Shown here in pieces: positions 23,134 through 33,355 of a stretch of 64,000 nt of DNA. The stretch covers positions 495,001 through 559,000 of the forward strand of contig JAPFQT010000034.1 of the NCBI GenBank assembly GCA_027627225.1, given 5' to 3'. The position numbers and the translations under genes are program-made. Below the pieces are notes generated by a model that was not told the DNA's origin, did no database searches, and worked only from the letters and a program-made list of their open reading frames with translations. Numbering within the stretch: position 1 is the stretch's first letter; each line of letters starts with the position of its first letter. The stretch comes from Congeria kusceri (Eukaryota; Mollusca; Bivalvia; Myida; Dreissenidae).

Positions 23134-23715
23134 TTTATTTTACGAAGGTGACTTATAAGACATAGTATTGTCATGACAAAAACATACCTTATTTTTATAT
23201 TGCGGTTGATCTGGACCAGACGACATGCTCGACGTTCAGGAGCCGAACGGATTATCTTTGTCTTCATCCATGAGTCCCGCCTCATCGCAACCGGAAATAA
23301 CGTGTACCGGCGTAAGGGTGAACGAATTGCCACTTGTTATGCACGAGACAGGTCAATTGGAGGTAGAAACATAATGGGCGGCGTATTTCTACATGATAAC
23401 ACTGACCTTATTGTGAACAGGACGTGAACAAGGGGCGTGATCAATAGTAGACTGAGAAAACACGCGTAATACCAATTATACAGCATTACAGGACACCGGA
23501 GTATGATGGTCGCACACCACAATGTTCCATGCCACAATGATGGATTCCCCCTCTATTAAAATGTAGTCTGGACATTAATCCCATCGAGAATGTTCGGGAC
23601 GAGTATGGAAAGCGTGTTTGATCAATGCCACATTGAACATTAAACATCTTAATTGCAAGAACCGGAATTCGACCTTCTGCAAGCACTTAACATCCTCACA
23701 AGGCGGTTAATTCAG
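22860..23715 (+). pseudogene. Tc1/mariner-like transposase fossil 1
   Basis: The best-preserved part is the frame 23173-23427, with VYRRKGERIAT, then DRSIGGRNIMGGVFLHDNTD. These match the GERF and GGGSVMVWGGI motifs of Tc1/mariner DDE transposases. The segment at about 23575-23620 encodes LDINPIENVRDEYGKRV, the relic of the SPDLNPIEHLWD box. The 5' part is recognisable only by alignment with the other fossils. A (AAT)n microsatellite at 23100-23131 interrupts it. Frameshifts and stops abound; the protein is dead. Confidence 0.85.
23100..23131 (+). repeat. (AAT)n microsatellite
   Basis: About ten AAT triplets, inside Tc1 fossil 1. Confidence 0.95.
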
Positions 23716-23934
23716 AATTTACATCAATGACATGAACAAAATAATATCAATGAAACAAAGTACCGCGTCAAGTCTACCATCAATAAATAATTTAATAATA
23801 TGGAACAGTTTAGTAAAATACGGAAGTAAATTATAATTCTTACTGCATGCAGTGCCCGAAATCAAATCCTTCAAAGACAACCGGTCCGAGCGAAAAGTCT
23901 TGGACCTACGGACACCCATTAAGATCGAACCCTG

Positions 23935-23957
23935 ACAACAACAACAACAACAACAGC
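23935..23957 (+). repeat. (AAC)n microsatellite
   Basis: Seven CAA/AAC triplets in a row. Confidence 0.9.
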
Positions 23958-23979
23958 CAAACAACACATTGGTTCTTCC

Positions 23980-24925
23980 CCGGGAATGGACTTGAAAGTG
24001 TCAATTAGCTAGATTTCGACATAATTCAGCTTAAATAAGTAGGTTTACAATAAATGTAATAGGACATAATGACCATCAATGACCTACCAAAGATTTGCGA
24101 ATACGCAACCATCCATTGTTGTATCGTTTAATCAACTTTAATATTTACGAGTGCTAAGAAGTACGTCTATAAAATCACGTGTAAAATCTTGTTTGATTTC
24201 AATCAATATACGCATTCATCCGAAATATCCAATGATGTTTACAACATGCAAATAAATGACATCTCAATTCCACATCGTCAACGTGTATACAATTATACGC
24301 AATGATTCAAAAAAATTGTACAGAATAGTTACGTAAACATGTATTCCTTAGTACGGATATTTTGTAAAATGGCTATCTAAATAAATGCCAAATGTGCATT
24401 TCTTATCATACAGCTTCTATATTATTATTTTTCACGAATAGTGCAAAACCTACCCGACTTTCACGTTACCTAGTGTGCAATTCGTCATGTTAGTAGGAAT
24501 TCACATACGGACAGAATTACTTTGCAGAAGTAGAAACCAGAATCACCATTCAAATAAGCTTCAAATAGTCAAATGCTTCAAAATGCAGACACTATATCAC
24601 CAAGAACGTCTTCGGCAACACTTTTAAATGTCTAAGAATAATTGAACACATCAAACCACCTGGCCCCAATTCACCAACCTATTCTTAGACTTAAGACTAA
24701 TAATTAAGAATATTATGTGAAAACCGTCATTTTCTAAGAGCGCTACAAAAATTTCAATGTGACTGGGTATTTACGCAATCTTATTACAGCATTCTTTATT
24801 TAGAGCGATTTGTTAATGATATATGTAACATTGCTACCATGAATATTTGCAAACGCAGACGGATTTTTTTTAATTTAAAGTCAGTTATTTATTCCGATGT
24901 CAAAGAATACGTTGGTGAATACGGG
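23980..24925. other. Non-coding DNA of the duplicated block
   Basis: Alignable along most of its length with 47740-48270. Shared words include GTGTCAATTAGCT, ACAACATGCAAATA, CAGAATAGTTACGT and CAAATGCTTCAAAATGCAGAC. No gene is visible. Confidence 0.7.
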
Positions 24926-24929
24926 CCCT

Positions 24930-25305
24930 GGGCAGCAAACACCTCTCCCTCGGACAGTACAGTATAAAACTTTGTATCTAAGACATGTAGCTACTTTTTC
25001 ACGTGGGCAGCAAACACCTCTCCCTCGGAAAGTACATAAAAAAAACTTTGTATCTGTGATATGTAGCTACTTTTCACGTGGGCAGCAAATACCTCTCCCT
25101 CGGAAAGTACATAAACAAACTTTGTATCTGTGATATGTAGCTACTTTTTCACGTGGGCAGCAAATACCTCTCCCTCGGACAGTACAGTAAAAAAACTCTG
25201 TATCTGTGACATGTAGCTACTTTTTCACGTGGGCAGCAAACACCTCTCCCTTCGTGTGTACAGTAAAAAAAAGTGCATCTGATACATGTGGCTACTTTTT
25301 CACGT
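24930..25305. repeat. 75-bp minisatellite, 5 copies
   Basis: Units start GGGCAGCAAACACCTCTCCC at 24930, 25005, 25080, 25155 and 25231. Because 75 is divisible by three, open frames run through it on both strands. The paralogous site at 48275-48350 has a single diverged unit. Confidence 0.97.
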
Positions 25306-25678
25306 GCAATAAGTACACAACTGATAACGCCATGTAATAATTCAAGATAATAATCCAATACCTTAGATCTTAACACAAGACAGGAAACGATAATATGCAA
25401 TATGGTATAATAATGTAAATATGCATCAATATAAATCAACAAATGGTGAGGAATCGATACAAAAAAAACAATTAAATTTATGAATTTGTAATGGATCCGT
25501 GCGTGTGTATTACGACGCGTAGCCTTGCGTGATTCAAATGAGACAGGATACTATAATTCTACAATAAAAGTTAATATTACTTGTCAATGGACTATCTCTA
25601 TATTTCTACATGAAGCGCTTACTTATCTAAATAGTCTTGATACCGAGTGTTAATGACAAACCATAACCAGCCTTTTAT

Positions 25679-26020
25679 TTAAGAAATAATTTTCCATTTA
25701 TCGTTGTTTATCTGCCAATAAACAACGATTTGGAGTTTTGATGAGTAGGATTTAATACAGGAGGGCGTTCGTCCGAGTTGTTTAAAAGCCACGCATCAGA
25801 ACGACAAAGGGTTGTTTACTGGCCGATAAACAACGATAATGCGAAAATTATTTCGATTATAACATGATTTAATTTATATTCTTGCAGTTATCATTTGAAC
25901 AACTTTTTACTATGCACCGCTTAGAATCTGGACTACTTTTTGCGTTGTTTATTGGATAGTTTAACATCGATAATGTTGTTCTTTATATATAGAAATATTA
26001 GCGAGTATCATGTTAGAATA
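25679..26020 (+). mobile_element. Foldback element family F, copy 5 (near full length)
   Basis: 342 bp from TTAAGAAATAATTTTCC to GCGAGTATCATGTTAGAAT. Hairpin A, cruciform, hairpin B and module 2 are all present. It lies just upstream of Tc1 fossil 2. Confidence 0.92.
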
Positions 26021-26089
26021 TTTAAAAGCAATCAATTGCATGACGCATACAGCTTTCATATATCTGTCCATCTGTTCAAAAAGCACAGA

Positions 26090-26610
26090 AGTTTCAACGA
26101 CAGTACGCTGCAGACACCTGTGACTCAGACGTCCGAAATTCTGAGTAACATTTACGCAGAGACACCGTGCATTGCGGTGGATCTGGACACGACGACATTC
26201 TCGACCTTCACTAGCGTTGTCTTCGCCGAGGACATCCAAAATCACTGTAACCGGAAATGACCACAGAGCGCGCGTGTACCGGTGTACAGGTGAACGGTTT
26301 CCCGGATACCGTGTGTACGATGGTCTGGGCGGGAAATCCAAACAACTGGCAAGAACCGGAATCGGATTGTCTGAAAGCACGGAACACACTCACATAGCGG
26401 TGTATCCGGAATATACTTTTGCATTTTTGTGAATGCAAGCAAGTTTTCTTAATGACGTCAGTGTCCGGAAAAGTTAAAGGGACATAATTCCAGTTCATGT
26501 CTGGGTTGAGTTGGGAAGGCGTGATCGATCAATGCGACTCTTGAACAACTTGCAAGAACCGGAAATCAATCGTCTGCAACCAGGGAACACCCTCGCACAC
26601 AAACTCCTCG
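26090..26610 (+). pseudogene. Tc1/mariner-like transposase fossil 2
   Basis: Contains RARVYRCTGERF (about 26262-26297) and a CTGGGCGGG remnant of the VWGG box. CAAGAACCGGAA occurs twice (near 26351 and 26557), matching the C-terminal region of fossils 1 and 3. The centre is deleted and the C-terminal part duplicated. Not functional. Confidence 0.75.
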
Positions 26611-27796
26611 CAGCAGCTACCTCTCCTACCGTTTATCAGTATCCACTGCCGTCACAAGTAAAATCCTTCCTCACCTGGAAGGATTTCGTATTTGTAACGT
26701 TACTCATTTAATGCAACTCAGTGCTATTTTCTAAATGATTGGACTTTGTGTATGTCGTTTACAGTCAAAAATGAAAAAACAAAAACACGAAAATAACTAT
26801 TTTAAACCATTAATAATAACTATTACATTTCAATCGATCATCATCACGTGGTTTGTTATGAAGGCAGGGATTTGATTAGAGCTCTGCTCGGAACCAGTCA
26901 AATATCTGCGCTGAGGTTGCCTCACACAGCGGTGTTTCCAGAATTCGAAGAAGAATTGAAAACACTGAAAATTAAAATAGCAATAATTGTATTTCTGCGA
27001 CTGTTGCAAGAGTTATTCGGGACAACCGTGTCTGGGTGATATTGGTACAGTTAATGGGACATAATTCCAATTTGGTAGCATTTATTAGTTTTGTGCGTGT
27101 TTCTCTACATAGTGAAACTCTTTACGCGTGTGGATGCAGGGCGAAAGTTGCAATAATGTCCATAGGCTTGAGGAAACGTCAAATTTACTTACATACGAGT
27201 ACAATCAAATATAGGTAGTATTACTTGAAAATCGCGTATATTTCGACTTCAATCAAATAACGAATTCAGCAGATACATGTATATATCAAATGTATACAAG
27301 TACAAATATGACATTTTGATTCTCAGTCGTCAACAATGACTACTTTAAGATAAAAACAATGTGCAAAACGGTATATCCCATTGTACAGACAAGTTGACAG
27401 ACAAATGACGCAATACATACTTATACGTACTTAGATGTCTATATTTGTAAATTGAACTTTAAGTATATAGGCCTATATATTACGGACAACATCATACTGC
27501 AAATGGTGAATTAGAAACACACAGCCAAATTCAGAAAGTATATGAAGAACGTTTGACAACTTTTTTCAACTGTCTTCTGTCGTTTCGGGGAAGGCATTAG
27601 ATAAAAATAAATGTACATACATGCGTCATATTTCTCTCCGAAAATTAACATTTTATTTACCACAAATTTAATTATTTCGGTCAAAGCTTAACTATTTATA
27701 AATGTGTTTTGTATCTATTTTTAAATCTTTGCAAATACATTTTGCGTAAATACACTGTAACGCCTTTAAACTACACATTTGTGAACTATTTTTAAA
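26611..27796. other. No recognisable gene
   Basis: AT-rich DNA following the Tc1 fossil. A GGGACATAATTCCA motif at 26480 recurs at 27056. Nothing else stands out. Confidence 0.5.
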
Positions 27797-28128
27797 TTAA
27801 GAAATAATTTTCGTTTTATCGTTGTTTATCGGTCCATAAACAACGATTTGGAGTTTTGATGCGTTTGAATTTAACCACGAATGCGTTATCACCAGAACGA
27901 CAAAGATTTGTTATACACTGATAAACAACAAAAATGCGACAATTATAACGATTCTAGAATGATTAGACAAATATTTTTGCAATTGTAATGAGAAATACAT
28001 TTTACTATAATATATCATATGCTCCGTTCAGAATCTTGACTATTTTTTGCGTTGTTTACTTGGTAGTTTAACAACGATATGTTTTTTCTTTGCCTATAGC
28101 AAAATTAGCGAGTATCATGTTAAAATAA
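27797..28128 (+). mobile_element. Foldback element family F, copy 6
   Basis: 332 bp from TTAAGAAATAATTTTCG to GCGAGTATCATGTTAAAAT. Hairpin A is good (CGTTGTTTATCGG, CCATAAACAACG). The right half of the cruciform is partly lost. Confidence 0.9.
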
Positions 28129-28755
28129 CCAATAAATTTGTTTATTCACTGTTTTATACTGTTTACTGCGCGCAAGTGGAAATATACAACTAAAACGTAA
28201 CTTATCTTCGCTCACTTCAACTTCCCGAAAACAGCGCCGCCGAGTTGCACAGTCGGCCTTCTTGCTTGCATTTTAATTCCGCCAGCCACAGAATGTTGAT
28301 AAATAATGATGGAAATAATAAAGAAATATTCACATATCGCCATAAGTTCAAACAGTCATTAGCATTTTGAGCCACATTTTACAGAATTATCCAACATTTA
28401 TTTAATTCTTACCAATATCTGTATGTTTATACAACACAAGGCGTAATCGATAATAGCGTCCCGTTACTTTAACGATAGATAACCTGAGAAAACTCGTGCA
28501 TTCCCTTACGGAGATTTTGTAACAATGTACCAGTAGTGTGTAATCCTCTATTACAAACTTTTAAGGCGCTATCTCTTGATTTCTTTTTATTTTGTCTTAA
28601 ATGCAATAAGGATTCCACGGCACATATTTATAAATAGTCTTAAGTTATTCCAACTTAAATTGAAGATATGTTAAAATTAAAATGTATTTGTGTTTAAAAC
28701 ACTATGCTTAGAAACATGTACATGGTAAATCCTCTATATTAATACACCGGAAAAA
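28129..28755. other. Non-coding DNA of the duplicated block
   Basis: 28180-28280 matches 50800-50880 and 28490-28580 matches 51120-51200. 28620-28740 resembles 34745-34870 (AACTTAAATTGAA-ATATG, GAACATGTAC). No gene is visible. Confidence 0.6.
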
Positions 28756-29885
28756 AATCGCGTCACAACCACCTAACGCAACCACGAAACGCATCCACGT
28801 ATTACAACGACGCGTCACATCCAGGCAACACAACGACGCGTCACATCCAGGCAACACAACGACACGTCACATCCAGGCAACACAACGACGCGTCACATCC
28901 GTCACATCCAGGCAACACAACGACACGTCACATCCAGGCAAAACAACGAAGCGTCACATCCAGGCAACACAACGACGAGTAACATGCACGCAACACAACT
29001 ACACGTCACATTCACGCAACACAACGACACCTCACATCCAGGCAACACAGCGACACGTCAAATGCACGCAACACAACGACATGTCACATGCACGCAACAC
29101 AACGACACTTCACATCCAGGCAACACAACGACACGTCACATGCACGCAACACAACTACACGTCACATCCAGGCAACACAACGACACGTCACATGCACGCA
29201 ACGCAACACAACAAAGCGTCACAACTACTGAACACAACGATGCGTCAGATCCAGGCAACACAACGACGCGTCACATCCAGGGAACACAACGACGCGCCAC
29301 ATCCAGGCAACACAACGACACGTCACATCCAGGGAACACAACGACGCGTCACATCTACGCAACACAACCACGCGTCACACCTACGCATCACATTTAAGTC
29401 AAGCAACATAACCACGCATCACAGCCAAGCAACACAATTACGTGTCACAGCCAAGCAACATAACCACGTGTCACGTACACGCAACACAACCACGTTTCAC
29501 AGCCAAGCAACACAACCACGCGTCACGTACACGCAACACAACCACGTGTCACAGCCAAGCAACACAACCTCGCGTCACGTACACGCAACACAACCATGTG
29601 TCACATCTGCGAAACTCAACCACGCGTCACATCTATGCAACGCAACCATATGTCACATGCATGCATCACATCTATGCGTCACATTTACGAAACAAACAAA
29701 CATGCGTCCAATCTACGTTACACAACCAGGTGTGACATACAAGAAACATAATCGCAACAAAACCACTCGTCAGCATGCACGCAATACAACAACGCGTTAC
29801 ATCCACGTTACACAACCTCGTGTCACATCCACACAACACAACCACGTGTCACATACGCGTAACACAATCACGCGCCACATCAAAA
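28756..29885. repeat. 26-bp-unit degenerate satellite array
   Basis: About 40 copies of a ~26-bp unit (CAACACAACGACGCGTCACA then TCCAGG), with variants in the second half (CAGCCAAG, GTACACG). The long plus-strand frames across it (up to 271 codons, rich in His, Thr, Asn and Gln) are artefacts of a stop-free unit. Related degenerate units resume at 30935-31080. Confidence 0.95.
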
Positions 29886-29904
29886 TAAATAACTAAATGG
29901 ACTA

Positions 29905-30250
29905 GTTTGCCGTGAACATCGGCTTCAAACAGGGGTATTTATTGTCCACGACATTGTTTAATCTGTACATAAACGATTTAAGTGAACTTTTAAATAACAG
30001 CAGCATTGGTATTGATGTTGATGTTGCATTTCAGGACAGTAAATATGGCACCGAGCAATTTTATGTTTAAGTACAACGATGACATTATAGAACGAGTCTG
30101 TCAATATCAATATTACTTACTCATTGGACTATTCGGTAACCGCCAAGTACGTAACACAGGCAGCGTCCAGAGCGCTAGGGTTACTGATTTCCAAGTTTCA
30201 AAGGCTCGGCGAATTGGAATATTAAGTCTTGTTGTGGAACTATAAACACT
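29905..30250 (+). pseudogene. LINE reverse transcriptase fragment (CR1-like)
   Basis: Encodes VNIGFKQGYLLSTTLFNLYI and NDL, the RT block that follows the first catalytic region. After a deletion, KYNDDIIERVCQYQYYL and (in a shifted frame) TQAASRALGLLISKFQRLGE follow. Those two match the region after the YADD box in CR1-type LINEs. The catalytic YADD segment is missing. The fragment sits inside the 26-bp satellite array. Confidence 0.8.
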
Positions 30251-30934
30251 TTAGAACACTTTAACACAGAATTTTCTGTAGAACCTTAAGTCAAGTGCCG
30301 AGTCGAGCGCAACAAAGCGCCCTGGCGAAGATTCGGCTAAAGAACGATATTGTTTTATTTGTACGAACTGTGTTCTTAATATGTCCGTTATATACAAATA
30401 TTGGACTGTTTTAGTAGAAAAGGCATTATTGATAAACCCTGGTTTCAACCTCTTAAAATCCAACAGAAAACATGATTCCTTTGCTGTCATATGATCGCAT
30501 AATTAAATCCAGTGTCAGAGCCTGTCATGACATTTGAATTCAGCGACGAAACCATCTGTATATATAATTTCATTGAATTTTATTCATAGCAAATTACTAC
30601 TCTTACAGTATATGCATGTATACTTATAGGAAGCGATATTTTATGTTCTTAACATTATTTATTGTATTTCTTGTGCATATTGTATACGTTTTTTATGATT
30701 GTATGAAGATAAGTAACGTTTGCATCGAATATCGTACGTTGCCTTGTTTGTATTTTTTAAGCATATGTTTAAGATTTTAATAGCGTTCGCGTATTTTAGG
30801 TATTTTAGAATGTTCGTCTCTAATAACTCTGTTCTGAGGGGTTTTGTACATATATATCACGATTGTATACTGTGTTATTATTTGTTTTGTGTACAAAAGT
30901 GAGACGTAAATAAACTATTTTGTCTGTCCTTCTG
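30251..30934. other. Possible LINE 3' flank
   Basis: Joins the RT fragment to the resumed satellite at 30935. It ends GTGAGACGTAAATAAACTAT, which includes an AATAAA signal, so it may be the element's 3' UTR. No coding motif. Confidence 0.4.
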
Positions 30935-31080
30935 TCAACGTGTCACATTAATGTGTTGCATCCACGCGTCCAGACACCGCTACGCAAATGAAACAAAATA
31001 ACAATGCGTCACAATCACGTAAAATAAGTTAAATAACCATACAACAATGTGCTACAAGTATGCGGCACAACCATGCTAGC
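30935..31080. repeat. Continuation of the 26-bp satellite
   Basis: Degenerate units such as CAACAATGTGCTACAAGTA and CAATGCGTCACAATCACG, about 1.05 kb beyond the main array. Confidence 0.7.
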
Positions 31081-31162
31081 ACTCTTTGACCGAAATATGT
31101 TAGTTATTTAACGAGCCCGCAGGGCGAGATTAAATAATTAACATATTGAGGTCAAAGGGTGC
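31079..31162. repeat. 32-nt inverted repeat (hairpin)
   Basis: 31079-31110 (GCACTCTTTGACC...) pairs with 31131-31162 (...GGTCAAAGGGTGC), about 28 of 32 positions, around a 20-nt loop. It lies at the edge of the satellite, 250 bp upstream of the recombinase-like pseudogene. Possibly a small foldback element. Confidence 0.85.
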
Positions 31163-31219
31163 TTCAAGTGTTTTTATACCATATTAACCTATCAAATCGC
31201 AACTTTCCACGATGCCGAT

Positions 31220-31345
31220 CCCATGGGTGTTTCGTAGACGGCACGTGATGTCTAACACGTGTTTCGTTTCCAAATTTAGCGCTGTCATTAGGTCACGTGA
31301 TGTCTGGCATGCCTGGAATCATGAGTGTCGTTTCCAAATTGTAGC
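31220..31345 (+). promoter_or_regulatory. Duplicated CACGTG-containing segment upstream of the pseudogene
   Basis: GCACGTGATGTCT and GTCACGTGATGTCT, each followed by TCGTTTCCAAATT and AGCGNTGTC, repeat at about 70-bp spacing. CACGTG is an E-box core. A promoter role is inference from position only. Confidence 0.35.
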
Positions 31346-32589
31346 GATGTCGCCGGGTGTCCATTCAGTGCAGTCATTATAGGTAGGATTTCAAGGGATG
31401 AGCACTTCATTATGGATGCCTTAGATTCAGATGATTTAATTTTGAGTCAGATTTCTGATATCATGAAGTTTGACGACCTCGAAATGACATCTTTAGATAA
31501 TTCGCATGAAAATCTCATTCTTTCACAAGCTGTGGATGAAATAGAAAATCCTAATGGCCAGTATGATTATGATGCAAACGTGTCTTTTGATGTTGGGTTT
31601 TTGGACTTAATAAAGACAGAAGAGGCCGAGGATGACTCGGGGGTGACCGGAAGTTGTCTTGGAGCAACTGGAAGTGGTCTTGGAGCAACCGGAAGTGGTA
31701 TTGGGGTTTTGAACTTAATAAAGACAGAAAAGACCAATGGTGATTCGCGAGCAACCGCAAGGGTGCTGAAGCAACCGGAAGTGGTGGTGGAGCAACCGGA
31801 AATGCCGTTGAAGCCGGTAGTGCCGCAACGGTCCTCCATCAGAAACCGCCTTCCAGTTCTGCAACCAGATTTGCACAGCCGGTGACCGATGAAGACATTG
31901 ATAACCTCAATGCTTCAAAAAATAACAACAACACCGAGAAAAGCACGCGATGGGCAAGAAAAAACGGGGAGGTGATATTCCCGACCTAGCTTCTATGAGC
32001 AAAGAAGAGATGAACCACTGGCTGCAGAGGTTTGTGTTGGAAGTGCGAAATCAAACAGGAGACTACTACACAAGCAATACACTTTGATTCTGTGTGTACT
32101 TTTGCGTTACCTTCGGGATAGAAATATGTACGACCAAAATTTCCTCGATGAAAAGGATTCTGGCTTTTGTCCGTTAAGAACGACAATTTACAGTCAAATT
32201 AAGGATTAATTAGAGATTCGAGTTGGTGCAGATGTGAAACAAGCAGATCCGATTCCTGAAGACGCTGAAGAGAAATTTTGGAATTTTGACGTTTTTGGAA
32301 AAGGCGATGCTATACGGTTGCAATACACAATATTATTTTACGTGTGCAAACTCTTCGGTCTACGCAAACGCGATGAGCACCGCAACCTGGTCTGCGAACA
32401 ATTGAAATTGGGGAAGATGTGATCGGGAACTACGTTAGAATCCTCGGAAGGGATAACAACTTTACAAGACATTCAAAGGAGGACTCGAAAACCGACATCT
32501 GCAACGAAAAGATATAATACACCACTGCACAGAAGGTAAGCAAATTATTTCTTACTATTTTTTGATTAAACCTATGGTATTTATTTTAA

Positions 32590-32763
32590 CTCGATTATTA
32601 CGAAAGCCTCAGGCTTATTGAGACACTCTCAAGTCCGTTGCCTGGGTAGAACCACTATTCGGTGTCTGTGGGGAAGATCTTGAGAACGCTCCCAGAGTGG
32701 GGATCGAACCCGGGACTTCCCGATCGCTAGGCGGACACCATATCCACAACGCCACCGCGACCT
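32590..32763 (-). mobile_element. tRNA-derived SINE in the intron
   Basis: Minus strand. The tRNA-like head starts AGGTCGCGGTGGCGTTGTGG (A box TGGCGTTGTGG) with B box GGTTCGATCCC. The body is GTTCTCAAGATCTTCCCCAC, ending near AAGCCTGAGGCTTTCG. I recognise the body as a common molluscan tRNA-SINE type. No poly(A) tail is visible. Confidence 0.85.
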
Positions 32764-32799
32764 TTATATTTTAATAGTCGTTACTATGGATGAAAGGTG

Positions 32800-32867
32800 A
32801 ACCCGGTACGGTTCTCGAACCCAGAACCGTCGGAACACGGCGCTTTACCATCTAAGCTAACCGGGCG
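32800..32867 (-). mobile_element. Second tRNA-like sequence in the intron
   Basis: Minus strand. The acceptor halves GCCCGGT and ACCGGGT pair over seven positions (one G-U). The D arm is GCTTAGATGGTAAAGC. The anticodon loop is one base short and the B box (GGTTCGAGAACC) carries an extra base. A degraded tRNA or SINE head. Confidence 0.6.
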
Positions 32868-33355
32868 ACTCGTTCTTAACAACGCACATTACATAACTAA
32901 TACATGTTTACTTCATTTGCAAGAGAAAAATCTAGGGAAAGGAATTTAGGTTTTAAAGTTAATTCGGACCCATACTGAGTTTTTTTTCTGTTGTTCTATT
33001 TTCAGGCCCCAGGTCGATAGCAGACCATTTCATGAGTTACTTGGATGCGCTGGGAAATTCTGGACCGTTCTATCGCAGGCCACTTGCTTGTGATGGTCTT
33101 AGGTACGGCAAGCATCCTGTGAGAGTCAATACCCTTGGTAACTTCATGAAGGGCATTGCTGCCCTGTGCGGTCTTAAGAGCAGGTTCACGAATCATAGCG
33201 GAAAGCGTACGTGCGCCACAGAACTCTACAATAAAGGAGTGGACGAGCAAGAGATCGTGGTGCGCACAGCCATCGCTCTACGGCCGGCGTTCGGAAGTAC
33301 AAGCGGGCGGGAGAGACAGTTCTCAAGGAATATCGGCTGCTCTAGATTCTAATGC

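Larger units (their letters stand above)
15980..28620 (+). repeat. Left block of a diverged direct duplication
   Basis: Landmarks recur in the right block (38200-51200). Pairs include AGCACGAGGAAAT-GTGAAAT at 16035/38272, GGGAAGCAACTGCTG at 17682/41963, SINE remnants at 18043/42527 and CAAAGGAATAC-TCCATG at 18513/42791. Further pairs are CGAGGAAAC-GTGA at 21884/43941, Tc1 fossils at 22.9/46.7 and 26.1/49.0 kb, CAAATGCTTCAAAATGCAGAC at 24570/48187, and ACTTATCTT-GCT-ACTTC at 28198/50819. The offset varies from 22 to 24 kb because each block has gained different insertions. Confidence 0.8.
32536..33005 (+). other. GT-AG intron of the recombinase-like pseudogene
   Basis: Donor AGAAG|GTAAGC at 32536; acceptor TGTTGTTCTATTTTCAG ending 33005. 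Splicing joins HHCTE to GPRSIADHF in phase 1, and the result is continuous with the family. The 470-nt intron holds two tRNA-related sequences. Confidence 0.75.
31412..33355 (+). pseudogene. Decayed DUF3504 (ZMYM/QRICH1-like, Crypton-derived) recombinase gene
   Basis: Exon 1 (about 31412-32535) starts MDALDSDDLILSQ and reads open to 31885, including tandem SCLGATGSGLGATGSG. In shifted frames it then encodes KSTRWARKN, EEMNHWLQRFVLEVRNQTG, LRYLRDRN and KLFGLRKRDEHRNL. These are hallmarks of the DUF3504 domain, derived from Crypton tyrosine recombinases. Exon 2 (33006-33355) gives GPFYRRPLACDGLRYGKHPV and FTNHSGKRTCATELYNKGVD, the recombinase C-terminal box. One missing G near 33273 shifts the frame just before the last conserved His and Tyr region. 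At least five frameshifts and two stops (near 32207 and within the last exon-1 segment) make it non-functional. The intact intron signals argue for a once-spliced host-like gene over a processed copy. Confidence 0.8.

Noticed and set aside
29081..29896. 271-codon plus-strand frame rich in His, Thr and Asn
   Set aside because: It lies wholly inside the 26-bp satellite. Several frames are open there because the unit lacks stops. No start context or domain.
31079..31162. Terminal inverted repeat pairing with the 33625 hairpin to make one transposon around the recombinase-like gene
   Set aside because: The two hairpins have unrelated sequences and each pairs with itself.
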